A stretch of DNA of 8,414 nucleotides from Sediminibacterium ginsengisoli (lineage in GTDB: Bacteria > Bacteroidota > Bacteroidia > Chitinophagales > Chitinophagaceae), in assembly GCA_945860335.1 (NCBI GenBank), contig CAMAQW010000074.1, positions 1 to 8,414 of the forward strand, read 5' to 3'. Below are positions 1 to 7,392 of the stretch, piece after piece. Position 1 is the first letter of the stretch. Every line of letters starts with the position of its first letter. Position numbers and translations under genes: made by a program. A model generated the notes under the pieces. The model was not told where the DNA came from. It ran no database searches and saw nothing but the letters and a program-made list of their open reading frames with translations.

Positions 1-236
1 GCTTCTTCCCAATTGCTATTATAAACTGCGTCGTTAAATTCAGGAATGATATTGCCTAAAGGGCATCCGTTGTGACAAAACGGAACACCACAGTTCATGC
101 ATCTTCCCGATTGCTCTTTTAGTTTTTGATCTGAATATTTTTCTACAAATTCATTGTAGTCTTTAATTCTTTCTTGTGGCGCCCTTTTTGATGGCAACTC
201 TCTAGTAAATTCAATAAATCCGGTAGGCTTACCCAT
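1..236 (-). CDS. gltD: Glutamate synthase small (beta) subunit, N-terminal part, cut by the window edge
   Basis: The first 78 codons are present, starting at the ATG complementary to 234-236 and running off the left edge. GltD is the FAD subunit that oxidises NADPH and passes electrons to GltB. The visible part is the N-terminal iron-sulphur region: Cys46, Cys49, Cys54 and Cys58 form C-x2-C-x4-C-x3-C in a 'CMNCGVPFCHNGCPLGN' context typical of GltD. The N-terminus (MGKPTGFIEF...) also fits the family. The FAD and NADPH Rossmann domains lie outside the window. The start is 11 bases after the gltB stop, with no Shine-Dalgarno-like sequence, so the two genes are almost certainly one transcript. 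Relatives with the same N-terminal module (NfnB/SudB-like, DPYD-like) are alternatives in principle, but the adjacent gltB settles the call. Confidence 0.96.
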   Translation of the reverse strand, partial: MGKPTGFIEFTRELPSKRAPQERIKDYNEFVEKYSDQKLKEQSGRCMNCGVPFCHNGCPLGNIIPEFNDAVYNSNWEE

Positions 237-247
237 CTATATAAAAT

Positions 248-3200
248 TTAAATCGCTTTTTGATTGTTTTTTTCTTTTTGTAAAAGCACTGCTTTATAAT
301 CTCTTGGAAATACTTTTACAAAATGTGCTAACTGATTGTCAAAGTCAGACATAATAAAACCTGCCACTTTACTTTCTGTTAAAGAAGCGTGCTGTCCAAT
401 CATTTGATGTAAGTATTTTTTATCCGCTTCATTTAATGGATCTAGATCCACCATTTCTGTATTGCATTTGTCTGCAAAACTGCCAGCCGTGTCGTAGATA
501 TAGGCAATGCCACCGCTCATGCCGGCTGCAAAGTTTCGGCCAGTTTCTCCAAGTATAATGGCTGTTCCGCCCGTCATGTATTCACATCCATGATCGCCAA
601 CACCTTCAACAACAACTTGTGCACCAGAGTTTCTTACAGCAAAACGTTCGCCTGCTTTACCTCTAATAAATGCAGTACCAGATGTAGCGCCATATAGGGC
701 AACGTTTCCAATAATGCTATTTTGCTCTGCAACAAATGTTGCCTGCTTACTTGGATAAATAATAAGGTTTGCCCCGCTAAGTCCTTTTCCAAAATAATCA
801 TTGGCATCACCTTCAATTTCAAGGGTTACACCTTTTGTGTTAAAGGCACCAAAGCTTTGTCCTGCTGTTCCTGTAAATGTATAATGAATGGTTCCATTAG
901 GGAGTCCAGCCGCTTTATATTTTTTAGTGATTTCATTGGATAAAATTGTCCCCGTAGTTCTATCGATATTGGTGATAGGAAAAGCAGCTTTTACTTTTGT
1001 ACCATTTGCAATGGCTTCTTTGGCGGCATCTAATAATTTCCAATCCAACACATTTGAAAGTTCATGATCCTGTGCTTCTTGTTTGTACAATCCAGTAGAA
1101 GCATCTGCAGGTTCTTTATATAAAATACTAGATAAGTCTAGTTTACTATACTTCCAATGTTTAATATCGTCTCGCATTTCAAGTGCATCTACTTGGCCTA
1201 CCATTTCATCAATGGTTTTAAAGCCTAGCTCCGCCATAATTTCTCGGAGCTCCTGCGTGATAAATGTAAAAAAGTTAACCACATGATCAGGATCTCCGGT
1301 AAAACGTTTGCGTAATTCAGGATCCTGTGTAGCAACGCCAACAGGACAGGTGTTTACGTGACATTTGCGCATCATAATACAACCTTCTACAATTAGTGCA
1401 GCTGTGGCAACGCCCCATTCTTCGGCACCAAGTAATGTTGCAATAGCAATATCTCTCCCTGTTTTCATTTGACCATCTGCCTGTACCGTAATTCTTGAAC
1501 GTAATTTATTTTTTACGAGTGTTTGATGTGTTTCGGCGAGGCCTAGCTCCCAAGGAAGTCCTGTATGTTTGATAGAACTAATAGGAGAGGCGCCCGTTCC
1601 ACCGTCGTGCCCTGCTATAAGTACAACGTCGGCCTTTGCTTTTGCCACACCTGCTGCAATGGTTCCAACACCAGCTTTTGATACCAGCTTTACATTGATG
1701 CGTGCTGCTCGGTTTGCATTTTTTAAATCAAATATTAATTGAGATAAATCTTCGATCGAATAGATATCGTGGTGGGGTGGTGGCGAAATTAATCCAACAC
1801 CAGGTGTTGCATTTCTTGTTTTACCAATCCAATCATCTACTTTATGTCCCGGTAGTTGACCACCTTCGCCAGGCTTGGCCCCTTGTGCCATTTTAATTTG
1901 TAATTCGTCGGCTTCGGTTAAATAATAACTGTCTACGCCAAATCTTGCACTAGCAACCTGCTTAATAGATGAGCGCATAGAATCGCCATTTGCAAGTGGC
2001 GTATAACGCTGTTCGTCTTCTCCACCTTCTCCGGTGTTACTTTTGCCACCTAAACGGTTCATGGCAATGGCAAGGGTAGTATGTGCTTCCCAAGATATAG
2101 AACCAAATGACATGGCACCTGTTGCAAAACGTTTGTAAATATTTGTAGCAGGTTCTACTTCATCAATAGAAATACTAGGCCTTGTTTTTTTAAATTTAAA
2201 TTGGCTTCTAAGTGTTGCTGCTTTTTCGGATTGATCGTTAATGAGCCTTGCGTATTTTTTATATATTTCAAAATCCTTAGACTTGGTAGCGTGTTGTAAT
2301 AAGTGAATGGTTTGCGGGTTAAAAAAATGAAATTCACCTTTACGTTTCCATTGGTACACGCCACCCACTGTTAAACGGTTAACAGATATTTGTTTTTTAG
2401 GAAATGCAAAATAATGTTTGGCCATTATTTCTTTTGCTATTTCGTCGAGTCCCATGCCTTCAATACGAGAAGTAGCGCCTGTAAAATAATGATCTACTAC
2501 TTTTTTATTAAGGCCAATAATTTCAAATATTTGTGCGCCTTGATAAGATTGTAAAGTAGAGATGCCCATTTTTGAAAAGACTTTTAATAGTCCATCATTT
2601 ACCGCTTTTATGTAGTTCTTTTTGAGCTTGTCAATTTCTAATGTGGTGTCTAGTTTTCCTGCAATTTTCATGTCTCTAATGCTAGAAAGCGCTAGGTATG
2701 GGTTGATCGCTGTGGCACCAAAAGCAACAAGACATGCAAAATGATGTACCTCCCAAATGTCACCCGCCTCAACAATGATACCCACTTGTCCACGGTAGCC
2801 TTTTCTAATAAGGTGGTGGTGAACAGCAGCAGTTGCTAGTAAAGAAGGGATGGGGGCATGATCCGAATCGATGGCTCTATCTGTTAAAATAATAACTTCA
2901 AAACCATCTTCAACGGCGTCTACGGCGTAACGGCAAAGCCTGTCTAATCCTGCTTTTAAGGAGCCAGGTTTATTGTCTGCTCTAAAATAAGTTTGTAATG
3001 TTTTAGCTTGGAATATACCGGTGTCAATACTTCTAATTTTTTCCAAATTATGGTTGGTTAAAATTGGGTGCTTTAAAGCAACGCAGTGACAGGCCAGTGG
3101 ATCTTCCGATAATATATTGGCATTACTGCCAGCAAATGAGGCAAGTGACATCACCATACGTTCTCTTATGGGATCGATTGGTGGATTGGTTACCTGCGCA

Positions 3201-4774
3201 AATAATTGTTTAAAATAACTACTTAAATGTTGTGGTTGATCACTTAAAATGGCAAGTGGGGTATCGGTACCCATGGATCCAATTGGTTCTTTACCATCCA
3301 GTGCCATTGGTGCAATAATGGTATTTAAATCTTCGGTAGAATATCCAAAAACCTTTTGGTATTTAAATACCTGATCGGGCTCGAGGTGCGTAAACATAAC
3401 GCGAGGCTCGGGTAGTTCTTCAAGTTTAATTTTATATTGGTTGAGCCAATCGCCATAGGGTTGTTGACTACAAATTTTTTGTTTTAATTCGTCATCACTA
3501 ATGATGCGACCTTGTTCCATATCCACTACAAACATTTTTCCAGGTTGTAGTCGGCCCTTTTCTATAACTGTTGAAGGGTCAATGGGAAGTACACCCGTTT
3601 CAGATGCCATAATTACTCGGTCATCATTGGTTACACAATAACGTGAAGGTCTAAGTCCGTTTCTGTCAAGTGTTGCACCAATCATTTTGCCGTCGGTAAA
3701 TGAAATAGAAGCAGGGCCATCCCATGGCTCCATAAAACAGGCATGGTATTCGTAAAATGCTTTTTTAGTAGCATCCATACTTTCATTATCATCCCAGGCT
3801 TCTGGTATTAGCATCATCATTACATGTGGTAATGATCTACCACTCATAAATAAAAGCTCAATCATGTTGTCGAGACAAGCCGAGTCGGATTGTCCGGATG
3901 TAACAATAGGTAATAACATGTCCATTTCTTCTTTCGAAAAATTGGGGGTGCTAAAACCTTTTTCGCCCGCGCGCAGCCAGTTTAAATTTCCTTGCAGGGT
4001 ATTAATTTCACCGTTGTGTGCAATGTACCTGAAGGGCTGTGCTAATTTCCACGAAGGGAAGGTGTTGGTTGCAAATCTTGAGTGTACAAGTCCAAACGCC
4101 GATACTACGCGTTTATCCTTTAAATCGTTAAAATAATCACGTACCTGTAAACTGGTTAGCTGACCTTTATAAATGATTGTTTTGTAAGAAAGGGAAGCTA
4201 TATAAAAACCAATTTCATCTTTTTTGATACTATTGTTAATGGTATGCGTTGCATAGTTTTTGAGAACAAATAACTTCCGTTCAAAAACTTCGGGCATTTC
4301 TATGTCATCGGGGCATTTGATAAATACATGCTCCATACTTGGTTCTACAGAGAGTGCTGTTTTTCCAATATCTTTTGTATTTACCGGTACTTCACGGTAG
4401 GTGATAATTTCAAGTCCTAATTTTTCGGCGGCTCTGTCAAATATTTCACGACATTCCTGTTTTAGCGCACTATCTTTTGGAAAAAATAAAACACCAACAG
4501 CATACTTGCCATAATTGGGTAGGTGGGCGCCAAGTTTAATACATTCATCAAAGAAAAACTCGTGCGGTATTTGAATCATAAGGCCTGCGCCATCGCCCGT
4601 ATTTTTTTCAAAACCGGAAGCGCCACGATGTTCCATATTTTCTAATACTGTTAATGCATCAGAAATATTTTGATGTGACTTAATGCCTTTAATGTTAGCA
4701 ACAAAGCCAATGCCGCATGCATCATGTTCAAAAGCGGGATCATACAACCCCTGGTTGTTTTTAGAAACAAGCAT
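248..4774 (-). CDS. gltB: Glutamate synthase large (alpha) subunit
   Basis: This 1508-residue protein has the usual GltB length and appears intact. It hydrolyses glutamine, channels the ammonia internally and reductively aminates 2-oxoglutarate to glutamate. Domains in order: class II glutamine amidotransferase (about 20-430), where Cys20 in 'HDACGIGF' is the expected nucleophile exposed by removal of a 19-residue propeptide, with HNGEIN at 253-258; the central domain (about 465-770, 'GSMGTDTP' near 495); the FMN (beta/alpha)8 synthase domain (about 815-1190), with the FMN-site 'AGHDGGTG' at 1054-1061 and the [3Fe-4S] ligands Cys1132, Cys1138 and Cys1143 (C-x5-C-x4-C); and the C-terminal GXGXG beta-helix (about 1270-1430). 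The ATG at 4772-4774 puts Cys20 at the family-typical distance. An adjacent gltD argues for the NADPH-dependent rather than the ferredoxin type. No frameshift or missing key residue was seen. Confidence 0.98.
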   Translation of the reverse strand: MLVSKNNQGLYDPAFEHDACGIGFVANIKGIKSHQNISDALTVLENMEHRGASGFEKNTGDGAGLMIQIPHEFFFDECIKLGAHLPNYGKYAVGVLFFPKDSALKQECREIFDRAAEKLGLEIITYREVPVNTKDIGKTALSVEPSMEHVFIKCPDDIEMPEVFERKLFVLKNYATHTINNSIKKDEIGFYIASLSYKTIIYKGQLTSLQVRDYFNDLKDKRVVSAFGLVHSRFATNTFPSWKLAQPFRYIAHNGEINTLQGNLNWLRAGEKGFSTPNFSKEEMDMLLPIVTSGQSDSACLDNMIELLFMSGRSLPHVMMMLIPEAWDDNESMDATKKAFYEYHACFMEPWDGPASISFTDGKMIGATLDRNGLRPSRYCVTNDDRVIMASETGVLPIDPSTVIEKGRLQPGKMFVVDMEQGRIISDDELKQKICSQQPYGDWLNQYKIKLEELPEPRVMFTHLEPDQVFKYQKVFGYSTEDLNTIIAPMALDGKEPIGSMGTDTPLAILSDQPQHLSSYFKQLFAQVTNPPIDPIRERMVMSLASFAGSNANILSEDPLACHCVALKHPILTNHNLEKIRSIDTGIFQAKTLQTYFRADNKPGSLKAGLDRLCRYAVDAVEDGFEVIILTDRAIDSDHAPIPSLLATAAVHHHLIRKGYRGQVGIIVEAGDIWEVHHFACLVAFGATAINPYLALSSIRDMKIAGKLDTTLEIDKLKKNYIKAVNDGLLKVFSKMGISTLQSYQGAQIFEIIGLNKKVVDHYFTGATSRIEGMGLDEIAKEIMAKHYFAFPKKQISVNRLTVGGVYQWKRKGEFHFFNPQTIHLLQHATKSKDFEIYKKYARLINDQSEKAATLRSQFKFKKTRPSISIDEVEPATNIYKRFATGAMSFGSISWEAHTTLAIAMNRLGGKSNTGEGGEDEQRYTPLANGDSMRSSIKQVASARFGVDSYYLTEADELQIKMAQGAKPGEGGQLPGHKVDDWIGKTRNATPGVGLISPPPHHDIYSIEDLSQLIFDLKNANRAARINVKLVSKAGVGTIAAGVAKAKADVVLIAGHDGGTGASPISSIKHTGLPWELGLAETHQTLVKNKLRSRITVQADGQMKTGRDIAIATLLGAEEWGVATAALIVEGCIMMRKCHVNTCPVGVATQDPELRKRFTGDPDHVVNFFTFITQELREIMAELGFKTIDEMVGQVDALEMRDDIKHWKYSKLDLSSILYKEPADASTGLYKQEAQDHELSNVLDWKLLDAAKEAIANGTKVKAAFPITNIDRTTGTILSNEITKKYKAAGLPNGTIHYTFTGTAGQSFGAFNTKGVTLEIEGDANDYFGKGLSGANLIIYPSKQATFVAEQNSIIGNVALYGATSGTAFIRGKAGERFAVRNSGAQVVVEGVGDHGCEYMTGGTAIILGETGRNFAAGMSGGIAYIYDTAGSFADKCNTEMVDLDPLNEADKKYLHQMIGQHASLTESKVAGFIMSDFDNQLAHFVKVFPRDYKAVLLQKEKNNQKAI

Positions 4775-4927
4775 GTTAACCCAAGTTAAAGTTCAGGAAT
4801 AAAATAATGTATGGCAGGCAATCGTATCCGTAAAATAATAAAAAAAATAACGATTTTAAAAATGAGATATCAACAATCGTTGATTGATTCGTAACATGAT
4901 GATACAAACAAACGATAGTTTATTTGT
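4775..4927 (-). promoter_or_regulatory. gltB upstream region with four ATCGT/ACGAT cores
   Basis: This 153-base AT-rich gap separates the ispE stop from the gltB start and should hold the gltBD promoter if one exists. No exact TAnnTTTG is present on the minus strand. The nearest match is TATCGTTTG (4917 down to 4909), which has one extra spacer base. The pentamer ATCGT or its complement occurs four times, at 4821-4825 (+), 4850-4854 (-), 4876-4880 (+) and 4912-4916 (-). Two overlapping small dyads surround the third copy: ATCAAC-AATC-GTTGAT (4869-4884) and CAATC-GTT-GATTG (4874-4886). These may be operator sites for a regulator of nitrogen assimilation, but that is inference. No coding sequence was found here. 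Confidence 0.4.
4904..4927 (-). terminator. Stem-loop directly after the ispE stop, possible 3' end or weak terminator
   Basis: On the minus-strand transcript, ACAAAUAAAC (4927-4918), loop UAUC and GUUUGUUUGU (4913-4904) form a 10-bp stem with a single U-G wobble. The stem starts at the base after the ispE stop codon. It is AT-rich and is not followed by a U tract, so it is not a classical intrinsic terminator. It could mark an RNA 3' end or a processing point between ispE and gltB. Confidence 0.35.
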
Positions 4928-5758
4928 TTAAGATGCAGTAGCAATAAAATAATGCGAAGGAAAATCAAAGGATAATGTGTCAATCATGGATGTGGGAAAG
5001 ATTCCATAGACAGTACTACCAGTACCTGTCATAGAAGCATATATGGCACCTTTTTGGTAGAGTGTTTCTTTGATATTGGCTAATTCAGGAAATGAATTAA
5101 ATATAGGTTCTTCAAAATCATTGATAAGTTCATCCTTCCAAGTAGTTATGGGTTGTTGAATGACGGCCAATAAATTATTATCTGGAGCTTTTGGCGTAAT
5201 CAATGAAAAAGCAAGTTTAGTAGAGATAGCAATCCCCGGATTTACTATAACGATACTATATCCTTTTAAATCTAAACTTGTGGGTGTTAAAAATTCACCC
5301 CTACCTGTTGCAAATGCTGGTGTGTTTAGTATAAAAAATGGACAATCACTTCCAAGTTGCAATGCATAGTCTAATAAGGCTTGCTCCGATAACTGTAAAT
5401 TAAAAAGTTGGTTGAGTGTTACAAGTGTAAAAGCACCATCCGAAGATCCGCCTCCCAGTCCTGCACCCATTGGAATTTTTTTATGCAAATGCATTTTAAT
5501 ATTTGAGATCCTCGGGTAATCTTTTTTTAAAAGGAAGTATGCTTTGTAACATAAATTATCGGTAGGGTCACCATTAATGGTAAGGCCAGAACTTGTAAAT
5601 GTTAAGGGCGCTGCACTAGTTTCTGGTTCAATAATGATTTCAAGTGCATCCGTTAATGTGATAGGATAAAAAACAGTTTCTAATGCATGAAATCCATCCG
5701 CTCTTTTTTGTGTGATACGTAATCCTAGGTTGATTTTACAGGAAGGAAAACAAATCAT
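4928..5758 (-). CDS. ispE: 4-diphosphocytidyl-2-C-methyl-D-erythritol kinase
   Basis: This 276-residue GHMP-family kinase phosphorylates the 2-hydroxyl of CDP-methylerythritol with ATP, the fourth enzyme of the cytosolic MEP route to isoprenoid precursors. The N-terminal motif 'PSCKINLGL' (5-13) contains Lys8. The ATP-binding glycine-rich loop 'PMGAGLGGGSSDGA' spans 96-109. Asp138 in 'GSDCPFF' is the expected catalytic acid, partnered with Lys8. The C-terminal GHMP motif is 'ASMTGTGSTVYG' (241-252). Length is normal for IspE (about 280-290) and all motifs are intact. The ATG (5756-5758) overlaps the TGA of the upstream BFN gene as ATGA, with an AAAGGA seven bases before it, which supports this start and suggests translational coupling. 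Other GHMP kinases (homoserine, mevalonate) fit less well because of the IspE-type N-terminus and the DCPFF context. Confidence 0.96.
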   Translation of the reverse strand: MICFPSCKINLGLRITQKRADGFHALETVFYPITLTDALEIIIEPETSAAPLTFTSSGLTINGDPTDNLCYKAYFLLKKDYPRISNIKMHLHKKIPMGAGLGGGSSDGAFTLVTLNQLFNLQLSEQALLDYALQLGSDCPFFILNTPAFATGRGEFLTPTSLDLKGYSIVIVNPGIAISTKLAFSLITPKAPDNNLLAVIQQPITTWKDELINDFEEPIFNSFPELANIKETLYQKGAIYASMTGTGSTVYGIFPTSMIDTLSFDFPSHYFIATAS

Positions 5759-6351
5759 TTGGTTTTCCTTTTATTGATTTCGTCACGTATAGCAATGGCT
5801 CTAATATAATCTTCACTTTCTAAAACCTCTTGTAATAATTGTTCTAGTGCAATGATGTCTAATTTGGTGATATCATCTTGTTCCTCAAAAGGCTGCTCTT
5901 TACCTACCGCTTCAATTTTTTGTTTGCTCACGCCGCCTTCATCCATTAAAATGCCTGCATTTTCTAAAATATGCTCATAGGTATAAATAGGGCATCCAAA
6001 ACGAACGGCTAATGCCAGTGCATCGGAAGTGCGAGAATCTATTTCGATGGTATCATGGTCGGTAAAGCAAACCAATTTCGCATAAAAAATACCTTCTTGT
6101 AAATCGTTGATGATAATTTCTTGAAGCTCTACATGAAAAGCCGTCATGAAGTTTTTGAGTAAATCGTGGGTGAGGGGTCTACTAGGATGCATATCCTCTA
6201 AAGCAACAGCAATAGCCTGCGCTTCAAAACCGCCAATTACAATAGGAAGCCTTCTAGTGCCACCACCTGCTTCACCTAGTACAACGGCATAAGAATGCGA
6301 TTGGGTGATACTATGGGAAAGGGCTACTATTTCGAGTTCTATTTTTTTCAT
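5755..6351 (-). CDS. DUF151/bifunctional nuclease (BFN) domain protein with C-terminal UVR motif
   Basis: This 198-residue protein starts at the ATG complementary to 6349-6351. The reading frame extends three codons further to a GTG at 6360, but homologous N-termini as I know them begin 'MKKIELEIVALSHS', so the ATG is preferred. The BFN (DUF151) domain occupies about 5-130, with 'LPIVIGGFEAQAI' (35-47), 'RPLTHDLL' (58-65) and 'EIDSRTSDALALAVR' (103-117), the most conserved stretch. A charged linker (about 135-162) leads to a UvrB/UvrC-type helical-hairpin motif at about 164-197 ('LDIIALEQLLQEVLESEDY'), a protein-interaction element. Plant BFN members were reported to have DNase and RNase activity; the bacterial role is not settled, so the nuclease label is by family only. 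No signal peptide is seen, so it is probably cytoplasmic. It overlaps ispE by four bases. Confidence 0.92.
   Translation of the reverse strand: MKKIELEIVALSHSITQSHSYAVVLGEAGGGTRRLPIVIGGFEAQAIAVALEDMHPSRPLTHDLLKNFMTAFHVELQEIIINDLQEGIFYAKLVCFTDHDTIEIDSRTSDALALAVRFGCPIYTYEHILENAGILMDEGGVSKQKIEAVGKEQPFEEQDDITKLDIIALEQLLQEVLESEDYIRAIAIRDEINKRKTK
5766..5771 (-). promoter_or_regulatory. Shine-Dalgarno-like AAAGGA before ispE
   Basis: AAAGGA on the minus strand lies inside the last codons of the BFN gene, seven bases before the ispE ATG. The other starts here show no such motif, apart from a looser purine-rich AAAAGAGAG before etfB. Bacteroidota rarely depend on Shine-Dalgarno pairing, so this may be functional or chance. 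It supports the ispE start chosen. Confidence 0.35.
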
Positions 6352-6406
6352 AGACAACACGAAATTAATTCAAAAAATATAGAATTGAACAGAAGGGCCG
6401 CAAAAA

Positions 6407-7372
6407 CTAAGCAGATGCTTTCATTTTTTTAATCGCATCGGTTAATTTAGGTAGTACTTCAAAGGCGTCACCTACAATTCCGTAGTCGGCGGCTTTAAAA
6501 AATGGCGCTTCTGGGTCTTTATTAATCACCACAATGGTTTTACTTCTATTAACGCCAGCAAGGTGTTGGATGGCTCCAGAAATACCAATAGCAATGTATA
6601 AATTAGGAGCAACCTGAACACCTGTTTGACCCACGTGCTCGTGGTGTGGACGCCAATGTGCATCACCAACCGGTCTAGAACAAGCTGTTGCTGCACCAAG
6701 TTCTTTGGCAAGGTCTAGTAAAATACCCCAGTTTTCGGGGCCTTTTAAGCCTCGGCCACCACTAACTACAATGTCAGCCTCGGTTAATGAAATTTCACCG
6801 CTTGTTTTATTTACAGCAGTAATTTTTACATGACCTGCACTAACAGGAATGTCAAGTGGAGTAATGCTTGCCGTTGCAGCAGCACCGCTCGTGGTATGAA
6901 AACTATTTGGACTTAATGAAATAATTTTTATGGCCGTTTGTATCGAAACATTGGCAAATGCTTTTCCTGAAAACACCGTTTTTTTAACTACAAAACCCGC
7001 ATCTGTTTTTGGAAGTTCAATGGCACCAGTAACAAGGCCTGCTTTTAGTAGTGCAGACACTCCTGCGCAAACTGCTTTACCTGTTTGGTTATGCGAAAAC
7101 AGGAGGGTAGTAGCACCAACTTTAGTGGCAGCCGCTGCAATTGTTTTTACAAATACTTGTGCATCAAAGTGAGCGAGTGCCGCATCATTAATTTGATACA
7201 CATTTTTTAATTCGTAAGCACCAAGCGCTGCTAGGTCGTCGTTAACGCTTCCTAATAATAAAGCATGCGCCTCTGTACCTAATTGTTTTGCAAGTGCAAC
7301 ACCATATGTAACTGCTTCTAATGTACTTTTTTTAATTTGATTGTCTTGGTGATCTATATATACGAGTACCAT
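6407..7372 (-). CDS. etfA: Electron transfer flavoprotein alpha subunit
   Basis: This 321-residue protein has the full EtfA length. With EtfB it forms a soluble FAD heterodimer that accepts electrons from acyl-CoA and related dehydrogenases and normally passes them to ETF:quinone oxidoreductase. The N-terminal ETF fold spans about 1-180. The C-terminal FAD domain (about 195-321) has the expected cofactor-contact segments: 'SRPVGD' (232-237), 'VGQTG' (247-251), 'GISGAIQH' (263-270), 'INKDPEAP' (283-290) and 'ADYGIVGD' (295-302). All are intact. The start at 7370-7372 is 20 bases after the etfB stop, with no clear ribosome site, which is consistent with one etfBA transcript. A 55-base gap follows before the BFN gene, with no convincing terminator or exact TAnnTTTG, so transcription may continue downstream. 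Confidence 0.97.
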   Translation of the reverse strand: MVLVYIDHQDNQIKKSTLEAVTYGVALAKQLGTEAHALLLGSVNDDLAALGAYELKNVYQINDAALAHFDAQVFVKTIAAAATKVGATTLLFSHNQTGKAVCAGVSALLKAGLVTGAIELPKTDAGFVVKKTVFSGKAFANVSIQTAIKIISLSPNSFHTTSGAAATASITPLDIPVSAGHVKITAVNKTSGEISLTEADIVVSGGRGLKGPENWGILLDLAKELGAATACSRPVGDAHWRPHHEHVGQTGVQVAPNLYIAIGISGAIQHLAGVNRSKTIVVINKDPEAPFFKAADYGIVGDAFEVLPKLTDAIKKMKASA

Positions 7373-7392
7373 AATTATAATCTTAAAATAAA

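Noticed and set aside
634..2364. Several open frames of 60-75 codons on both strands inside gltB (for example 634-822 minus, 722-943 plus, 1083-1286 plus, 1702-1896 plus, 2155-2364 minus)
   Set aside because: They lie wholly inside an intact, motif-complete gltB in other frames, and their translations have no recognisable domain and skewed composition.
3864..4136. Plus-strand 90-codon open frame antisense to gltB
   Set aside because: It overlaps the conserved glutaminase domain coding region, has no recognisable protein family and no promoter-like context.
4775..4927. Sigma-54 promoter upstream of gltB
   Set aside because: No TGGCAC-N5-TTGCA-like pair was found. TTGCC and TGCC fragments are present, but the spacing and conserved GG/GC positions do not fit.
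5160..5369. Plus-strand open frame antisense to ispE
   Set aside because: It is a shadow of the ispE reading frame with no recognisable features.
6352..6360. GTG start three codons upstream for the BFN gene
   Set aside because: The ATG at 6351 gives the family-typical N-terminus, and the upstream start has no ribosome-site support.
6352..6406. Possible promoter or terminator between etfA and the BFN gene
   Set aside because: There is a T-rich TATATTTTTTG but no exact TAnnTTTG, and no stem of useful length was found.
6526..7172. Open frames at 6526-6711 (minus) and 6930-7172 (plus) inside etfA
   Set aside because: Both are alternative-frame shadows of an intact etfA.
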